Below, one piece after another: positions 1 through 10,760 of a stretch of DNA of 64,000 nucleotides. Positions within the stretch are counted from its first letter, which is position 1. Each line of letters begins with the position of its first letter. Made by a program: the position numbers and the translations under genes. The notes beneath the pieces were generated by a model. It made no database searches, was not told where the DNA came from, and saw only the letters and a list, made by a program, of their open reading frames with translations. This DNA is from Liopterus haemorrhoidalis (lineage: Eukaryota; Arthropoda; Insecta; Coleoptera; Dytiscidae), in NCBI GenBank assembly GCA_963971575.1, contig OZ020622.1, positions 35,928,301 to 35,992,300 on the forward strand, in the 5' to 3' direction.

Positions 1-367
1 TTCACGAATTTCTTAATATCCTTTAGGGCCGATAGGATATCGATTTAGTTTTTGCTTACAAGTATTACCCATACAAATGCCGAAAACTAGTTTCGTGATT
101 TTGCCCCTAAAGGGGTGAACCTACACTCGGGGTGGATTATACATCCCGTTGTATTTCCTGTGTTCGTTTAGTTGCAAAATTACTTTTTGGCACATAGGTG
201 TCTTTTTAAAATATCTCGAAATGGCTTTAACAGTTTTTTAAAATTTCATCCCTTACGGAGTAAATTGGAACTTTTTATTCGATAGAGCGTCCCTTGACAA
301 AGAGACATGAAATTCGGGAGAAACCCCGTAGGAATATACCGTAGCGAAGCACGGATTTTCAACTAGT
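1..367 (-). repeat. Modular repeat family Y, 5' end fragment
   Basis: Read on the minus strand it begins near 367 with ACTAG and then a CCGTGCTTCGCTACGG-like motif. It continues through the modules typical of this family: 'accccttaggggtgaa' palindrome-like blocks, 'aaaaactgtcaaa', and 'aaaaagacacctatgtgcc'. The same order is seen at 37041-38630 and, 5'-truncated, at 21836-25260. No coding capacity is visible. It runs off the window's left edge. Confidence 0.7.
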
Positions 368-873
368 CTTTCTATAAATTTCTAGAGAAATGTGTAGATA
401 TTAAGTATTCAAATAAATATTTTAAGTTCAAAGAATAATATTTTATTTTCTATGTGAGTATAACCTAGCACCAACATTATAACCTCTGAAAATATTCATT
501 TACAAACAGTAAATTTTATCATAAAATGGATTCACATATATTTGTACACTTTTTTAATACACGGTTATAATTCAAATATACCTTATACAACCAGAAAAAT
601 TAAATTTGACCAAAAATTGTTTATAAACCACTACTGTTTACATACATATGATAGATGACTATACTTTTTCGTGTCAAAAGTTCAAAACGCGATAGTGGCG
701 CCGTTTCGGTAATTTTAGTTGCGAATATATGTATATATTTTTTATTATTTATTTATTTACATTATGTTTTACAACTGTGATTGTCAACAATCTTATGGTG
801 AACACACCCAAATATAAAAGAAGAAAAATGCAAGGCAGTCTACCCTAATTTCTTTATATTATAGCCGTATATA
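368..873. other. A+T-rich spacer, nothing recognised
   Basis: There are no long ORFs, no repeats shared with other parts of the window, and no RNA-like folds that I could identify. It lies between the family Y fragment and the mariner. Confidence 0.4.
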
Positions 874-1040
874 TTAGCTGTATCGGAAAGTTTTTTCGTT
901 TTTATTGTTAGTGCAGTATGCGAACTAGTCACGACTTAAACGCTGAATTAAACAGACGTTTTTTGCGTTTTGATTAAACTCTGTAATCTCGAGTACCTAA
1001 TAATTGTTTTCGTTTCATTTTAAACCCTTGCATTTTAAAA

Positions 1041-2760
1041 TGGCGGAAGAATTTTCATCAAAACATTTTTTATACTGTTTAATGTTGTATGAATACCATA
1101 AAAAAAAATCTGCTAAAGTTGCTACATAAAACATTTGCACTGTTTATGGTGATAAACTAAGTGTACGCACATGTCAACTGTGGTTTAAAAAATTTAAATC
1201 AGGAAATTTATGCTTGGATGATGAACTTCGATCTGGAAGGCCCTATCTTTATAGGAATAATTTATATGAGATGTTAAAACCGGGGAAAAGTGTTAATTCT
1301 TATCTCTACTGTGAACAATTGACTGAATCAGAACTTGACCAGATATCGGCCAGAAATTGTGAATAGAAGAGGAGTTATTCTTCAAGGCGACAACGTCTGA
1401 CCTCATTCATCAAAAAAAGACACGTAAAAAAATTTCCGAGCTTGATTGGGAGGTTCTAACACACCCACTCTACTCACCAGACATTTCACTCTCCGACTAT
1501 CACTTATTTCGGTTACTGGAACAGTTTTTAAGAAACAAGACACTTAGGGCCGAGAGTTCCAGTTGCTAATAAACTGTCCAATAAGTTTATTAGCAACATA
1601 ATTTTTTTTCCGAGAGTTCCACCCCGAAATAGTTATTAGGTTGCTAATAAATAGGTTTATTTGTCTATAGAAGGCAACATGAAGTGCTTAATAAAGTGAC
1701 ATGTAACCAAAAACAAGTTCGCAAAATGTGTTAATATTTCAATTTTAATTGAAAAACAGTATAATTTTAAAAGAATGTACGAATGTGTAGTTTTAAAATA
1801 TTTCTATAATGGTGATTTTAGTGTTTTATATACATTTTAGTTGTATTTTGACGAAATCGACAATCTGTTTGGATGAATTTATAAATTATGGACAACCGTT
1901 TTTAGAATATTTTGGGCATTTATTGTAAATATGATATATAAAGAACAAAATATAAATACATATTTTTTAATAAACATTGTCTTTTATTTTTATATATGTA
2001 TGTATTTATTTCAATTACGATTACAACACATTACAAACAATACTTTAAGCATTACTGCTTATATAAAAATGATAGAAAATAAGAAGACAGACGCAATTAT
2101 TGGCAGAATAATAAAGATGTGTGTCTGAAAATTGCTGATAAGTTTAATTCATATTGTTTAAGGAATGTAAAATAAAGCAAAATATGGCTTCTTATTTTCA
2201 TTCAGTTTTGTATTATAAAATGCTATTTTTATTAAATTCTCTTCTATCTATATTGTCCTCTTTTTCTGTGATAAAATTTGTCGAATGCCGTTTAATTATC
2301 ATTTTAACAGTAACACAAAAAATATACGTAATGTCATTGAATGTAAAGTCAAACTATTTATTGTCAAAATATTTAAAGTCAAAATATTCAGTGTCAAAAT
2401 TTCATCTCACTTTAGCTTTACAAATTTACGTATAGCTCTATCCCTCTTGCACCGTGTTACTATCTTCATAAGAAATACCTATACAAAAACAAAAAATTAT
2501 GTTGCTAATAAACTAATAGACGGATTTTGTAACTTGGAAATCACCAATAAATTTATTAGCTTCATAAATATATTATGTGTCTAATAACTATTAGGGAGTT
2601 TATTAGAAACTGGAACTCTCGGCCCTTAGAGATATAAACCATGTTAAAATGAGCCTTGAATAATTTTTTCTTTAAAAAGATCAGGAATTTTATAAATCGG
2701 GAATATTTTCTCTTCCTGATAAATGGAAGAGTGTTATAGATCACAATAGTAACTATTTTA
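1041..2760 (+). pseudogene. Mariner transposase remnant in three pieces
   Basis: The N-terminal helix-turn-helix region (1041-1245) still reads LWFKKFKSG and DDELRSGRP with an in-frame stop. A deletion joins it to the central part at ~1360-1535, with NRRGVILQGDN (second catalytic Asp region) and frameshifted YSPD-like and DYHLF remnants. After the insertion at 1547-2625 the C-terminus resumes at ~2629 with EFYKSGIFSLPDKWKSVID, the usual mariner ending. Several stops, frameshifts and a central deletion make it non-functional. Confidence 0.75.
1547..2625. mobile_element. PIF/Harbinger-like non-autonomous element, copy 1
   Basis: It has terminal inverted repeats GGGCCGAGAGTTCCAGTT and AACTGGAACTCTCGGCCC, with direct TTA repeats at 1544-1546 and 2626-2628. 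A 3-bp TTA duplication and GGGCC ends fit PIF/Harbinger. The inside is A+T-rich, repeats GTTGCTAATAAAC-like motifs near both ends, and encodes no transposase. Copy 2 is at 34004-35505. Confidence 0.8.
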
Positions 2761-2794
2761 CTCAATAAAGTACATTTTTTTCTTTCGATTTGTT

Positions 2795-2800
2795 TTTATT
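2795..2800 (-). promoter_or_regulatory. Candidate poly(A) signal for the serpin, inside mariner DNA
   Basis: AATAAA occurs on the minus strand about 75 bases past the serpin stop codon and lies inside the end of the adjacent mariner element. If used, the transposon supplies the 3' end of the host mRNA. It is common by chance in A+T-rich DNA. Confidence 0.3.
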
Positions 2801-2872
2801 TTAATAATACCAAATAAACAAAAAAACTTTCCGGTACACCTAATACTATACGGAGTTCGCTGCAGCTTTTTC

Positions 2873-4170
2873 TTATATCAACGGCACTCTTGGGTTATCC
2901 TTTCGTGCTGCTTTACCCTTGAGTGTTGCTTCCCCCTTGTGTACCAGATTATTTTTTTGTGGCACGTTACTTTTGTGTGCCGCGTTTGCCTTAAGTATTT
3001 CTTTACCCTTGTGTATCGCGTTATTCTTGGGTGGTACATTATCCTTGAGTGCCACTTTACCCTTTCGTGCTGCGTTTCCCTTGGGTGTTACTTTAACGTT
3101 TTGTACCGTATTATACTTGTTTGACGCGTTGTTCTTGTGTGCCGCGTTTCTCTTGGGTGTTTCTTTTCCCATGGGTGCCGCGTTATGCTTGGGTGGCGTA
3201 TTACCTTTGTGTGACGCATTACCTTTATGTGCCGCGTTTCCCGTTAGTGTTGATTCACTCTTGTATACCGCATTATCCTTTGATGGCACGTTAGTTTTAT
3301 GTGCCGCGTTTCCCTTAGGTGTTTCTTTATCCTCGTGTGCAGCGTTTCCTTTGGGTGTTGATTTACCCTTTTGTACCATATTCTCCTTTGTTGGCACGTT
3401 AATTTTGTATGCCGCATTTCCCTTGGGCGTTGGTTTACCCTTGGGTACCACATTCTCCTTTGGTGGCACGTTAATTTTATATGCCGCATTTTCTTTAGGT
3501 GTTTCCTTGCCCATGTGTGATGCCTCATCCTTGAGTAATATGGTGTCCTTGTGTTGTGCGTTACTGTCGGGTACCGCGTTTTTCTTCGGTGCTGGTTTGC
3601 CATTGTGTGCCGCGATATACTTGGGTAGTACGTTATCATTGTGTGCCATGTTTCTCACGAGTATTGCTACACCCTTGTGTACAGCATTATCCTTTGGTGG
3701 CAGGTTACTTTTGCGTGCCATCTTTCCCTTAGGTTTTTCTTTATCATTGTGTACCGTATTATTTTTGGGTTGCATGTTATCCTTATGTGCCGCGTTACTC
3801 TCATGTATCGCGTTGTTCTTGGGTGTTGGTTCACTCTTGTGTACCACGTTATTCTTCGTTGGCGAGTTACTCTTGTGTGTCGCGTTTTCCTTGGGTGTTT
3901 CTTGTCCCTTGTGTAACGCGGTATCATTGGATGGCGCTTCAGAACTGTGTGTCGCGTCTTCCTTAGCTGTTGTTTTATTCTTGAGTTCCATGTCATCCTT
4001 GTTGTTGCTGTCCGTACTTGGACGTTCCGTGGTACTCTTTAAGGGTTCAGTTACTTGACAGTGTTTACCAATGAGAATAATTGCACCCGTAAACATGTCT
4101 TTAACGAAAAATAAGAATGGACGGTTCACAATCAATGTTTTCCAGGTAGACGGCTGTATTGGTTTAGCAT
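2873..4170 (-). CDS. Serpin last exon: C-terminal strand plus long hexapeptide-repeat tail
   Basis: On the minus strand a pyrimidine tract and CAG (4173-4171) precede the exon, which stays open for 431 codons to TAA at 2875-2873. Its first ~45 residues are a serpin C-terminus: the block NRPFLFFVKD followed by TGAIILIGK matches the family signature around the distal hinge and strands 4B/5B. Ordinary serpins stop a few residues later. Here about 385 more residues follow: a Ser/Thr/Glu-rich linker, then dozens of degenerate six-residue units such as NAAHKG, NVPPKE and KETPKG, arranged as 36-nt pairs. The tail is basic, has no membrane segment and is probably disordered. The exon begins at codon position 2, matching the single base left over by the exon at 25272-25503. 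The antisense strand is also open for 379 codons because the repeat period is a multiple of three, so openness alone is weak evidence for coding. The serpin assignment is firm; the tail's function is unknown. Confidence 0.8.
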
Positions 4171-4448
4171 CTGTAAAAAAAAGTTTAATATTAGGTAACA
4201 AAATATGTGTAAACTCCATTCACAATAAATATGACGTCCCACTTGGTTATTTTATGTACCAATGTCGTGATGTGATTTAACCAACATCAAACCATTACTC
4301 AGTTGGTATATTTATTTACTAAATGTTGGTAACGTTTTTACACGTTGTCACGTTTATTTTGTACTGTTCAGTCGTTTTTAAGTCAGGTTTGACATTTAAG
4401 TGAGGTTAAACTTTATTTTTCATTAAATCAAATATTATTGTAATAAAA

Positions 4449-4775
4449 ATGCTGAAAGATCTTAGTAGTAGCGCTCAAAGGATGGTTTTGTCTCTTATTA
4501 ATTATTTTGAAAGAGAGCGAGATAATGGTGGATCTTTAATGGATTTGAAATGTGTGAGAGATGTAAGTAAATATTAAATTTTGTTTATATCTATGGTCTA
4601 CTCATTTGAATATTTTTCTACAAATAATTATTAATTAACTTTTTAGAGAGTTGCTGCGGCATTAGATGTCAGCATTTCTAAAGTGAATAAAATTGCTGCA
4701 CAACAATCGAGAGGTGAAGCTGTCAGTAGCCCGATAAAGAAACGAACACGTACTAAATCTGTTGGGATATATAAT
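4449..4775 (+). pseudogene. Two-exon N-terminal fragment of a transposase-like protein
   Basis: ATG at 4449 opens a 38-codon exon ending GAT/GTAAGT at 4562. An 84-bp intron ends TTTTTAG at 4646, and the next exon continues in phase 0. The protein starts with a helical stretch containing RMVLSLINYFERERDNGG, then RVAAALDVSISKVNKIA (helix-turn-helix-like) and a basic SPIKKRTRTKS segment. I recall this layout from N-termini of IS630/Tc1-like DDE proteins that are multicopy in insects; no catalytic part remains. The reading is cut at ~4780 by a family X fragment. Confidence 0.5.
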
Positions 4776-4780
4776 ATAAA

Positions 4781-4895
4781 AATGCCAAATTTCAACATTC
4801 TATATTAAGTCGTTTGGCTACAATTTCTACCGTACAGACAGACACATGACGTTATAAGAGTTTTTTGGTGGTCATAACTACAAAACCCTAAAAAA
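4781..4895 (+). repeat. Family X, 3'-terminal remnant
   Basis: It carries the family's end sequence in order: 'gccaaatttcaac', 'ggctacaatttctacc', a short cagacaga tract, 'gacgttataagag', then 'ctacaaaaccctaaaaaa'. It matches the last ~115 bp of the copies at 43765-43880 and 54090-54219. Confidence 0.75.
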
Positions 4896-5225
4896 CAAAA
4901 ACTATCAAGAATTATTTACTGAAAAATCCAATATATTCTTTTGATGATTTTACACAAGTCAAATATATGGACAATATGCTGTAGGTTTGCTATCAAATAA
5001 ATACGTGTCCTATTGCAATTTTACAATATTTTATTTTTACTGTATTTGAACTGTTTGTATATTTAAGTATTTTCCATTTTGGGTGATATTTGTATAATGT
5101 ACTTTTATCTTATTCTGTATATTGCGTTTGTATATTTTAAAAGGTTTGTGATGTGACTGACCAAAAACAATATTTCATTTTGTATTTTGGTCGAGAAATA
5201 AATATTATATTATATTAATAAAATA
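4896..5225. other. Spacer, nothing recognised
   Basis: A+T-rich sequence between the family X remnant and the second mariner. No ORF or repeat was identified. Confidence 0.35.
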
Positions 5226-6504
5226 CCAGGTCTACAAGTATGAAATGCGGATTTAAAAATAAATAAATAAAACACAAAAGAACAGTAAAAGTTTATTTAT
5301 TCAAAGTATGCTCCATTAGAAGTTATACATTTTTCCCATCTTTCAGGCAATTTGTGAATACCTCTCCAGTAGAACTCTTCCTCTTTCTCCGCAAACCATT
5401 CATCTAGCCATTCTTTCACATTTTCATATGAACAAAAGTGCTGCTCGGCAAGTGCGTGACCCATCGATGCGAACAAGTGGTAATCTGAAGGGTCCAAGTC
5501 TGGTGAGTAAGCGGCATGGGGTAGAACTTCCCACTTGAGTGCCTCCAATGTGTTGCAAACTGCTTTTGCCTTATGTGATGCAGCGTTATCGTGAAGAAAG
5601 ATTACCTTGTGCTGTCTTCTTTCGTATTCTGGTCGTTTTATGAGCAGCGAATGGTTCAATTCGATCAGTTGTTGTTGGTAGCGTTGGGTATTAACTGTTT
5701 CACCAGGTTTTAACAATACATAATAGACCACACCCTTTTGGTCCCACCAAGTACAGAGCATTGTCATTTTGCCAAAGCGATTCGGTCTTGTAGTTGATGT
5801 GGATGGTGAGCCTGGGTTCACTCATGATTTTTTGCGTTGGGGATTTTCAAAATAAATCCATTTTCATCGCCAGTAATGATACGATGCAAAAAAGACTTTC
5901 TTTTGTGTCGTGCAAGCAAAATTTCACAAGTGTTTTTACGTTTTTCCATCTGCCTCTCATTCAATGCATGTGGAACCCATCTGCCGACTTTCTGGATCTT
6001 ACCCATCTCTCGTAGGCGATTGGAAACAGCTTTTTGACTAACGCCTAACTGCTCTGCTAGTTGTTTTTGTGATTGACTATCGTCTTCCTGTAGCAATGTT
6101 TCCAATTTTGTATCTTCATATTTTTTTGGAGGTTTTCCATGTTCTTTGTCTGTAAGATCAAAGTCACCACTTTTGAAACGCCGAAACCATGGTTCACACG
6201 TATCTTGCGATGGAGCATATTCACAATAAGCTTCTCGAAGCAGTCGGTATGATTCAGCAGCAGTTTTTTTTCAAATGAAAACAAAACAGTAGTACTGTCC
6301 GCGAATGCTCTTTATTTAGCACAAAATTTTACATTTTTAACACAGTAAAACAAAACTATATGATCACTTTTCAAATTATAACCTATACGCATTTGACACT
6401 TAATGATAACTTAACAAAACGCCATATGTGTTGAAACTTTGACTATACACTCTGTTTGCGCGGAAAATTTGAAAAAAATCCGCATTTCATACTTGTAGAC
6501 CTGG
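5226..6504 (-). mobile_element. Nearly full-length mariner element
   Basis: About 30-bp inverted repeats (CCAGGTCTACAAGTATGAAA at 5226 and its complement ending at 6504) are flanked by TA on both sides. The 1279-bp length is the normal mariner size. The transposase lies on the minus strand. Confidence 0.9.
5297..6284 (-). pseudogene. Mariner (DD34D) transposase, frameshifted
   Basis: The minus strand encodes almost the whole ~345-residue protein in three frames: SYRLLREAY and the N-terminal domain (6260-6105), LAEQLGVSQKAVSNRLREMG (6105-5862), then TMLCTWWDQKGVVYY through the C-terminus GIHKLPERWEKCI (5800-5297). The three catalytic motifs remain visible: TGDE, FLHDNA and YSPDLDPSDYHLF. The damage is small: a frameshift near 6105, one near 5862, and a TGA replacing the Trp codon near 5820. 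It is inactive but recent-looking. Confidence 0.85.
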
Positions 6505-7038
6505 TATGTTCTATTTACATTTGTTACGTTCATTCTTTTTTCTAATTTTAACCTATAGGTCTGTTACGTAGAGTCATAACGGTTTATTATTATCAGACGC
6601 AACCGAAAAGTAATTTTAGCGTATTCGTGAAATCTACACTTGCAGCTAGCAAATAAACTGTTCGAACTTAATATTTGAATATTCATTATTTGAAATATAT
6701 GAAATATATATGTATACGTAGGTATGGTATCAAATAAAGAATTGTGTCAAATTTGCTGTCTAATAGATAGATATCGTGTGTGAGTAGTGAATACGTGTCT
6801 TGGTCTGCACCGCAAAAAAAGTTAATTTTATTAAGTAAAATTGATAATAAAAATATAAAATCGGTATCACCGGAAAGCTAATAAAATTGTGAACTAAATA
6901 TATAAAATAAATAAGTGTAGTTTTTTACAAACAATAAATAAACACTGTTTAACAAATATCACCAGTAAAATACATCAATAATAGGTCAATACAAGTTTAA
7001 CTTCGTATAGGTGCAAACGCCATTGACGTAACGTGAAA
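6505..7038. other. Probable 5' leader of the first CR1-like LINE plus flank
   Basis: No ORF is seen. The last few hundred bases probably belong to the LINE 5' untranslated region because ORF1 starts at 7039, but the 5' boundary cannot be fixed. Confidence 0.35.
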
Positions 7039-7857
7039 ATGGTACCAAGTAAATACGGAACAAGAAGTTCAAATACGGAAGAAAGTGCAACAAAATCAGA
7101 CATGCAAGATATCCGAGAAGTGTTACAAAAAATAGAAGGCGAAATAAAAGACTTCAAAAAAACATTTGATAAAATTAAAAATATAGAAAATGAAATGAAA
7201 AAATTAAATAAAACTGTCCAATTTATGTCAGATCAATACGATGACTTATTAAAACAAAACAAAACATATGAAGAAAAAATAAATAAATTAGAAACAGAAA
7301 TCCAGACAATAAAAAGGGAAAATGGAGATAAAGAAGATATACTATCTAGAATGTCAAATATGGAGCAGTATCAAAGAAACAAATATGTTGAAATATATGG
7401 TATACAAGAACAACCCAATGAAGATTGTGCATTACTGGTTCAAAAAATGGCAGAAGAGATGAATATCGCTGTGTCAAAAAATGATGTTGATGTTGCGCAT
7501 AGATTAAAAAGAAATCATTCCCAATCCCCAATAATAGCACAATTCAAAACAAGGCAGACGAGAGACTTATTTTTGAGCAAAAGAAGTTTAGTCATCCTTA
7601 ATCCAAATATACCGGGAACAGAAATAGGAAGAAAAATCTTCATAAATGAAAATCTAACGGCGTACAATAAATACCTTTTACAACAAGCAAAGCTCAAGGC
7701 GAGGGAACTAAATTTTCGATTCACATGGTTCAAAAATGGCAAAATTCTAATGAGGAAGAATGAAAATTCAAGACCATTTATTATTAACAGGAAAGAAGAC
7801 CTACTTGAGATAACCCCGCAAAATGAAGATGGCCCCTTATATAAAAATAATAGGTAA
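7039..7857 (+). CDS. LINE ORF1-like protein, coiled coil plus RNA-binding fold
   Basis: A 272-residue basic protein. Residues ~20-110 form a long coiled coil rich in Lys, Glu, Ile and Asn. The segment MEQYQRNKYVEIYGIQEQ (near residue 113) begins the RRM-like domain common to LINE ORF1 proteins, and FINENLTAYNKYLLQQAK starts its C-terminal part. It lacks the N-terminal PHD-like finger of its relative at 15413-16390. The first ATG at 7039 was chosen. It would act as an RNA chaperone in the retrotransposon particle, by analogy. It stops just before the damaged ORF2. Confidence 0.75.
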   Translation: MVPSKYGTRSSNTEESATKSDMQDIREVLQKIEGEIKDFKKTFDKIKNIENEMKKLNKTVQFMSDQYDDLLKQNKTYEEKINKLETEIQTIKRENGDKEDILSRMSNMEQYQRNKYVEIYGIQEQPNEDCALLVQKMAEEMNIAVSKNDVDVAHRLKRNHSQSPIIAQFKTRQTRDLFLSKRSLVILNPNIPGTEIGRKIFINENLTAYNKYLLQQAKLKARELNFRFTWFKNGKILMRKNENSRPFIINRKEDLLEITPQNEDGPLYKNNR

Positions 7858-7861
7858 GCTC

Positions 7862-10390
7862 CTTATATTATTGTACTAACTGAGACATGGAATATTGTGG
7901 AACCAGAATTATATAACTTAAAAGGGTATAAAATATATTATAATGAAAGTTTGTTTAATCAAAATGATGGGACTCTTATGTATGTTAAAGATGAAATTAA
8001 CCACTCAGTTAACATCATAACAATAAATAATTTCAAATTTCTAAGATTGGTATTGGTTGAACTTGTATAGACCACATATTTGTCAAAACAAATATTGTTA
8101 AAAGCAATATGATATCATTTATCTTAAAAACAAAGTTAACTGATCATTATCCAATAATAAATAAACAATTTTTAAAAAATTATCCCAAAAAAAAAAATCT
8201 AAAAAGAAAAAGACATTCACGCAATACTTTAATAAGGTAAAATTTGACAACATAATAAAAAATACTAAATTTGTATCCTATAATGTAGACATAGAAAATG
8301 ATATAGAAACAATTATTAAAAATATAAATATCGCTGTAGAAAAGTCAACTTTTAAAAAACCTATAAACAATAAAAATACTAAGAGAAAAACTTGGATAAC
8401 AAAAGGTGTTATAAAATCTATTCAGATTCGCGACAGACTGTATAAACAATACCTACTGGATATGAACAATACCGAAATAAAATATAAATATGAATTATAT
8501 AAAAAAAACATATATCAACTAACTAATAAATTAAAAATAAACTATTTTAAAAACAAATTAGATAATTGTGACAATAAGTCTTCAAATCTTTGGAAAATTC
8601 TGAAAGAATCCATATATACCGTAAATAAAAAACAGGTAAATGAAATTAAAAATATTAAAATAAATAACAAAAATACGTACAACCGTAAAGAAATAGCTAA
8701 TCAATTTAATAAATATTTTATTGATATAGGAGAAAATTTAGCAAATAAAATTAAAACTAATAGAAATAAACAATCGCAAATAATTAAAAATATACCCCAT
8801 ATGGAAAATAGTTTTTATCTGACTCCAACCACTCCAGATGAGGTCAAAGATACGATTATGTCTCTGACGAAAAACAAAGCACCAGGGTACGACAATATAA
8901 CGGGCACTATCCTACAATACGTAAATAAAGCTATCGCGGATCCAATTGCCAACATATTTAATAAATGTTTCGAAATAGGTTACTTTCCAAATTGTTTCAA
9001 AAAAACAATTATAGTTCCTATACACAAACAAGGCCCGAAGAATGAATTAATTAACTATCGCCCAATATCCCTAATCACTACCCTATCTAAAACTTTTGAA
9101 AAACTTCTCCATAAAAGATTAAACTCATTTTTTGAAATCAATAAAACGATAAGTAACCTACAGTTTGGTTTTTGTAAAGGTAAATCAACCACAGATGCAA
9201 TAGCTACTCTAACAAAATATATCTACAATAGTATAGACAATTCTAAGCCTTGTCTTGCTGTATTCCTAGACTTAACCAAGGCATTTGACACTGTTAATCA
9301 CAACCTACTAATTGAAAAACTGGAAAGGTACGGAGTAAGAGGTATTCCGATTAAGTTGTTGAAAAGTTACCTGGAAAACAGAAATCTTCAAGTTAAAATA
9401 AAAAATATATACAGCAAAGTGGGAACAATGACGTGTGGTCTCCCCCAGGGAACCCCCTTATCTCCTCTATTATTTTGTTTATATATTAATGACATGATGA
9501 ATACCAAACTACAGGGGAAAATATTGTCATACGCAGACGACACGGTCTTATTCATGGAAGGAATAAACTGGACACATCTGAGAAGTTTGGCAATACAGGA
9601 CTTAAAAACTATTAAAGACTGGATGGATACAAACATCCTTACATTAAAATTTTCAAAATCGTATTTTATACCTTTCTCACTAACAATTAATAAACAACCC
9701 GGTTATACTGAACTATTTGTTCATAATAATGACTGCAATGAAACTAACTGCAAATGTACAGCCATACAGAAAACAAGTAAATACAAATATTTAGGGGTTA
9801 TCATAGATAGTTTCGTAAAATGGGATCAACATATAAATATGATAGTTAAAAGAATCAGGAAATACATCTACATATTTAAAAAAATTAATATCATATATAC
9901 TATTAACCAACTGAAGATATTCTATTATGCATTGGTAGAATCAATCATGTCGTATGGTATCATTGGGTGGGGTGGAGCCAGAGAAAGACACATAAAAAAA
10001 CTAGAAACAACACAAAAATTGATACTTAAATCAATATTCAATAAACCTAAACACTTCCCATCTAGGGAATTATTTGAAATAAGTAAAATATTAAATATTA
10101 AACAAATCTATACCCTATATATTTTTAAATATATAAACAAAAATAATTTAACTTTAGAAGCGACATTACATCACTATAATACCAGGCAAAAAAATAATAA
10201 AAAACATCTAAAATCGAAAAAAAGCATAAGTCAAAAACATTATTTACACTTTATGCCCAAGATCTACAACGGCTTTTCAAAATACGTAAAAGACAATAAA
10301 ATAACAATAAATAATGCAAACATATATAAAAATGCAAAAAAATGGATAATGGAAGTTAATGTAGATTCAATTTTCAAAATTATATCTTAA
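7862..10390 (+). pseudogene. CR1/Jockey-group LINE ORF2 with deleted endonuclease, intact RT
   Basis: From 8462 a 642-codon ORF holds the reverse transcriptase: SLTKNKAPGYDNI, VFLDLTKAFDTVNH (motif A), CGLPQGTPLSPLLF (motif B), LSYADDTVLF (catalytic YADD), and the C-terminal HYNTRQK signature. Upstream, the APE-type endonuclease is only scraps: IIVLTETW and LFNQNDGTLMYVKD (7868-8065), then a jump to IDHIFVKTN and LTDHYPII. Both the first ~40 residues and the middle with the GDxN motif are therefore missing, and stops occur at ~8068 and near 8260. It cannot move unaided. It is a diverged relative of 16429-19428. Confidence 0.85.
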
Positions 10391-10760
10391 TCTGAATATT
10401 ATTAAATGAATTATTTTGCTAAACCAAAATGTATCATGTACAAATTATTAATATTGTATTACATTTAGTTGAAATTAGGAAAGTTCAGAATAAAAATGGT
10501 TCCAAATAAGTCTGACACATCTCATACACACATTCAATAACCAATATCATATAAAAACCACACACTGACTGATAGTCAACGTGGTATAAGTCTTGCATAT
10601 CAAGACTTACTTATCTTTATTATAATTATTATTATTATTAATTACCTTAGGAATGTGTTATTCATATTATTAGTGGATATCACACTGTTTTTGTAATATT
10701 ATTTTGAAATGTAAAAAAAAAGTAGATATCAATAAAGAACTTATTAATAAAAGTTAAAAT
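10391..10760 (+). other. 3' untranslated region of the first CR1-like LINE
   Basis: It contains a perfect 9-bp stem (TAAGTCTTG, loop of five, CAAGACTTA) near 10586-10608, a short (ATT)n run, and ends around 'aataaagaacttattaataaaagtt'. The other LINE has a hairpin at a comparable place (about 19530-19565). Confidence 0.5.

Larger units (their letters stand above)
874..2843 (+). mobile_element. Mariner element interrupted by a 1.08-kb insertion
   Basis: The termini are inverted repeats: TTAGCTGTATCGGAAAG at 874 and its counterpart CTTTCCGGTACACCTAA ending at 2843. Each is flanked by TA, the mariner target duplication (872-873 and 2844-2845). Broken transposase pieces lie inside. A TTA-flanked element occupies 1547-2625. 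The right end is only 30 bp beyond the serpin stop codon. Confidence 0.8.

Noticed and set aside
2919..4058. 379-codon plus-strand ORF rich in Leu, Cys, Ala and Phe
   Set aside because: It is the exact antisense of the serpin repeat tail. The 18-nt repeat period keeps it open; it has no independent support.
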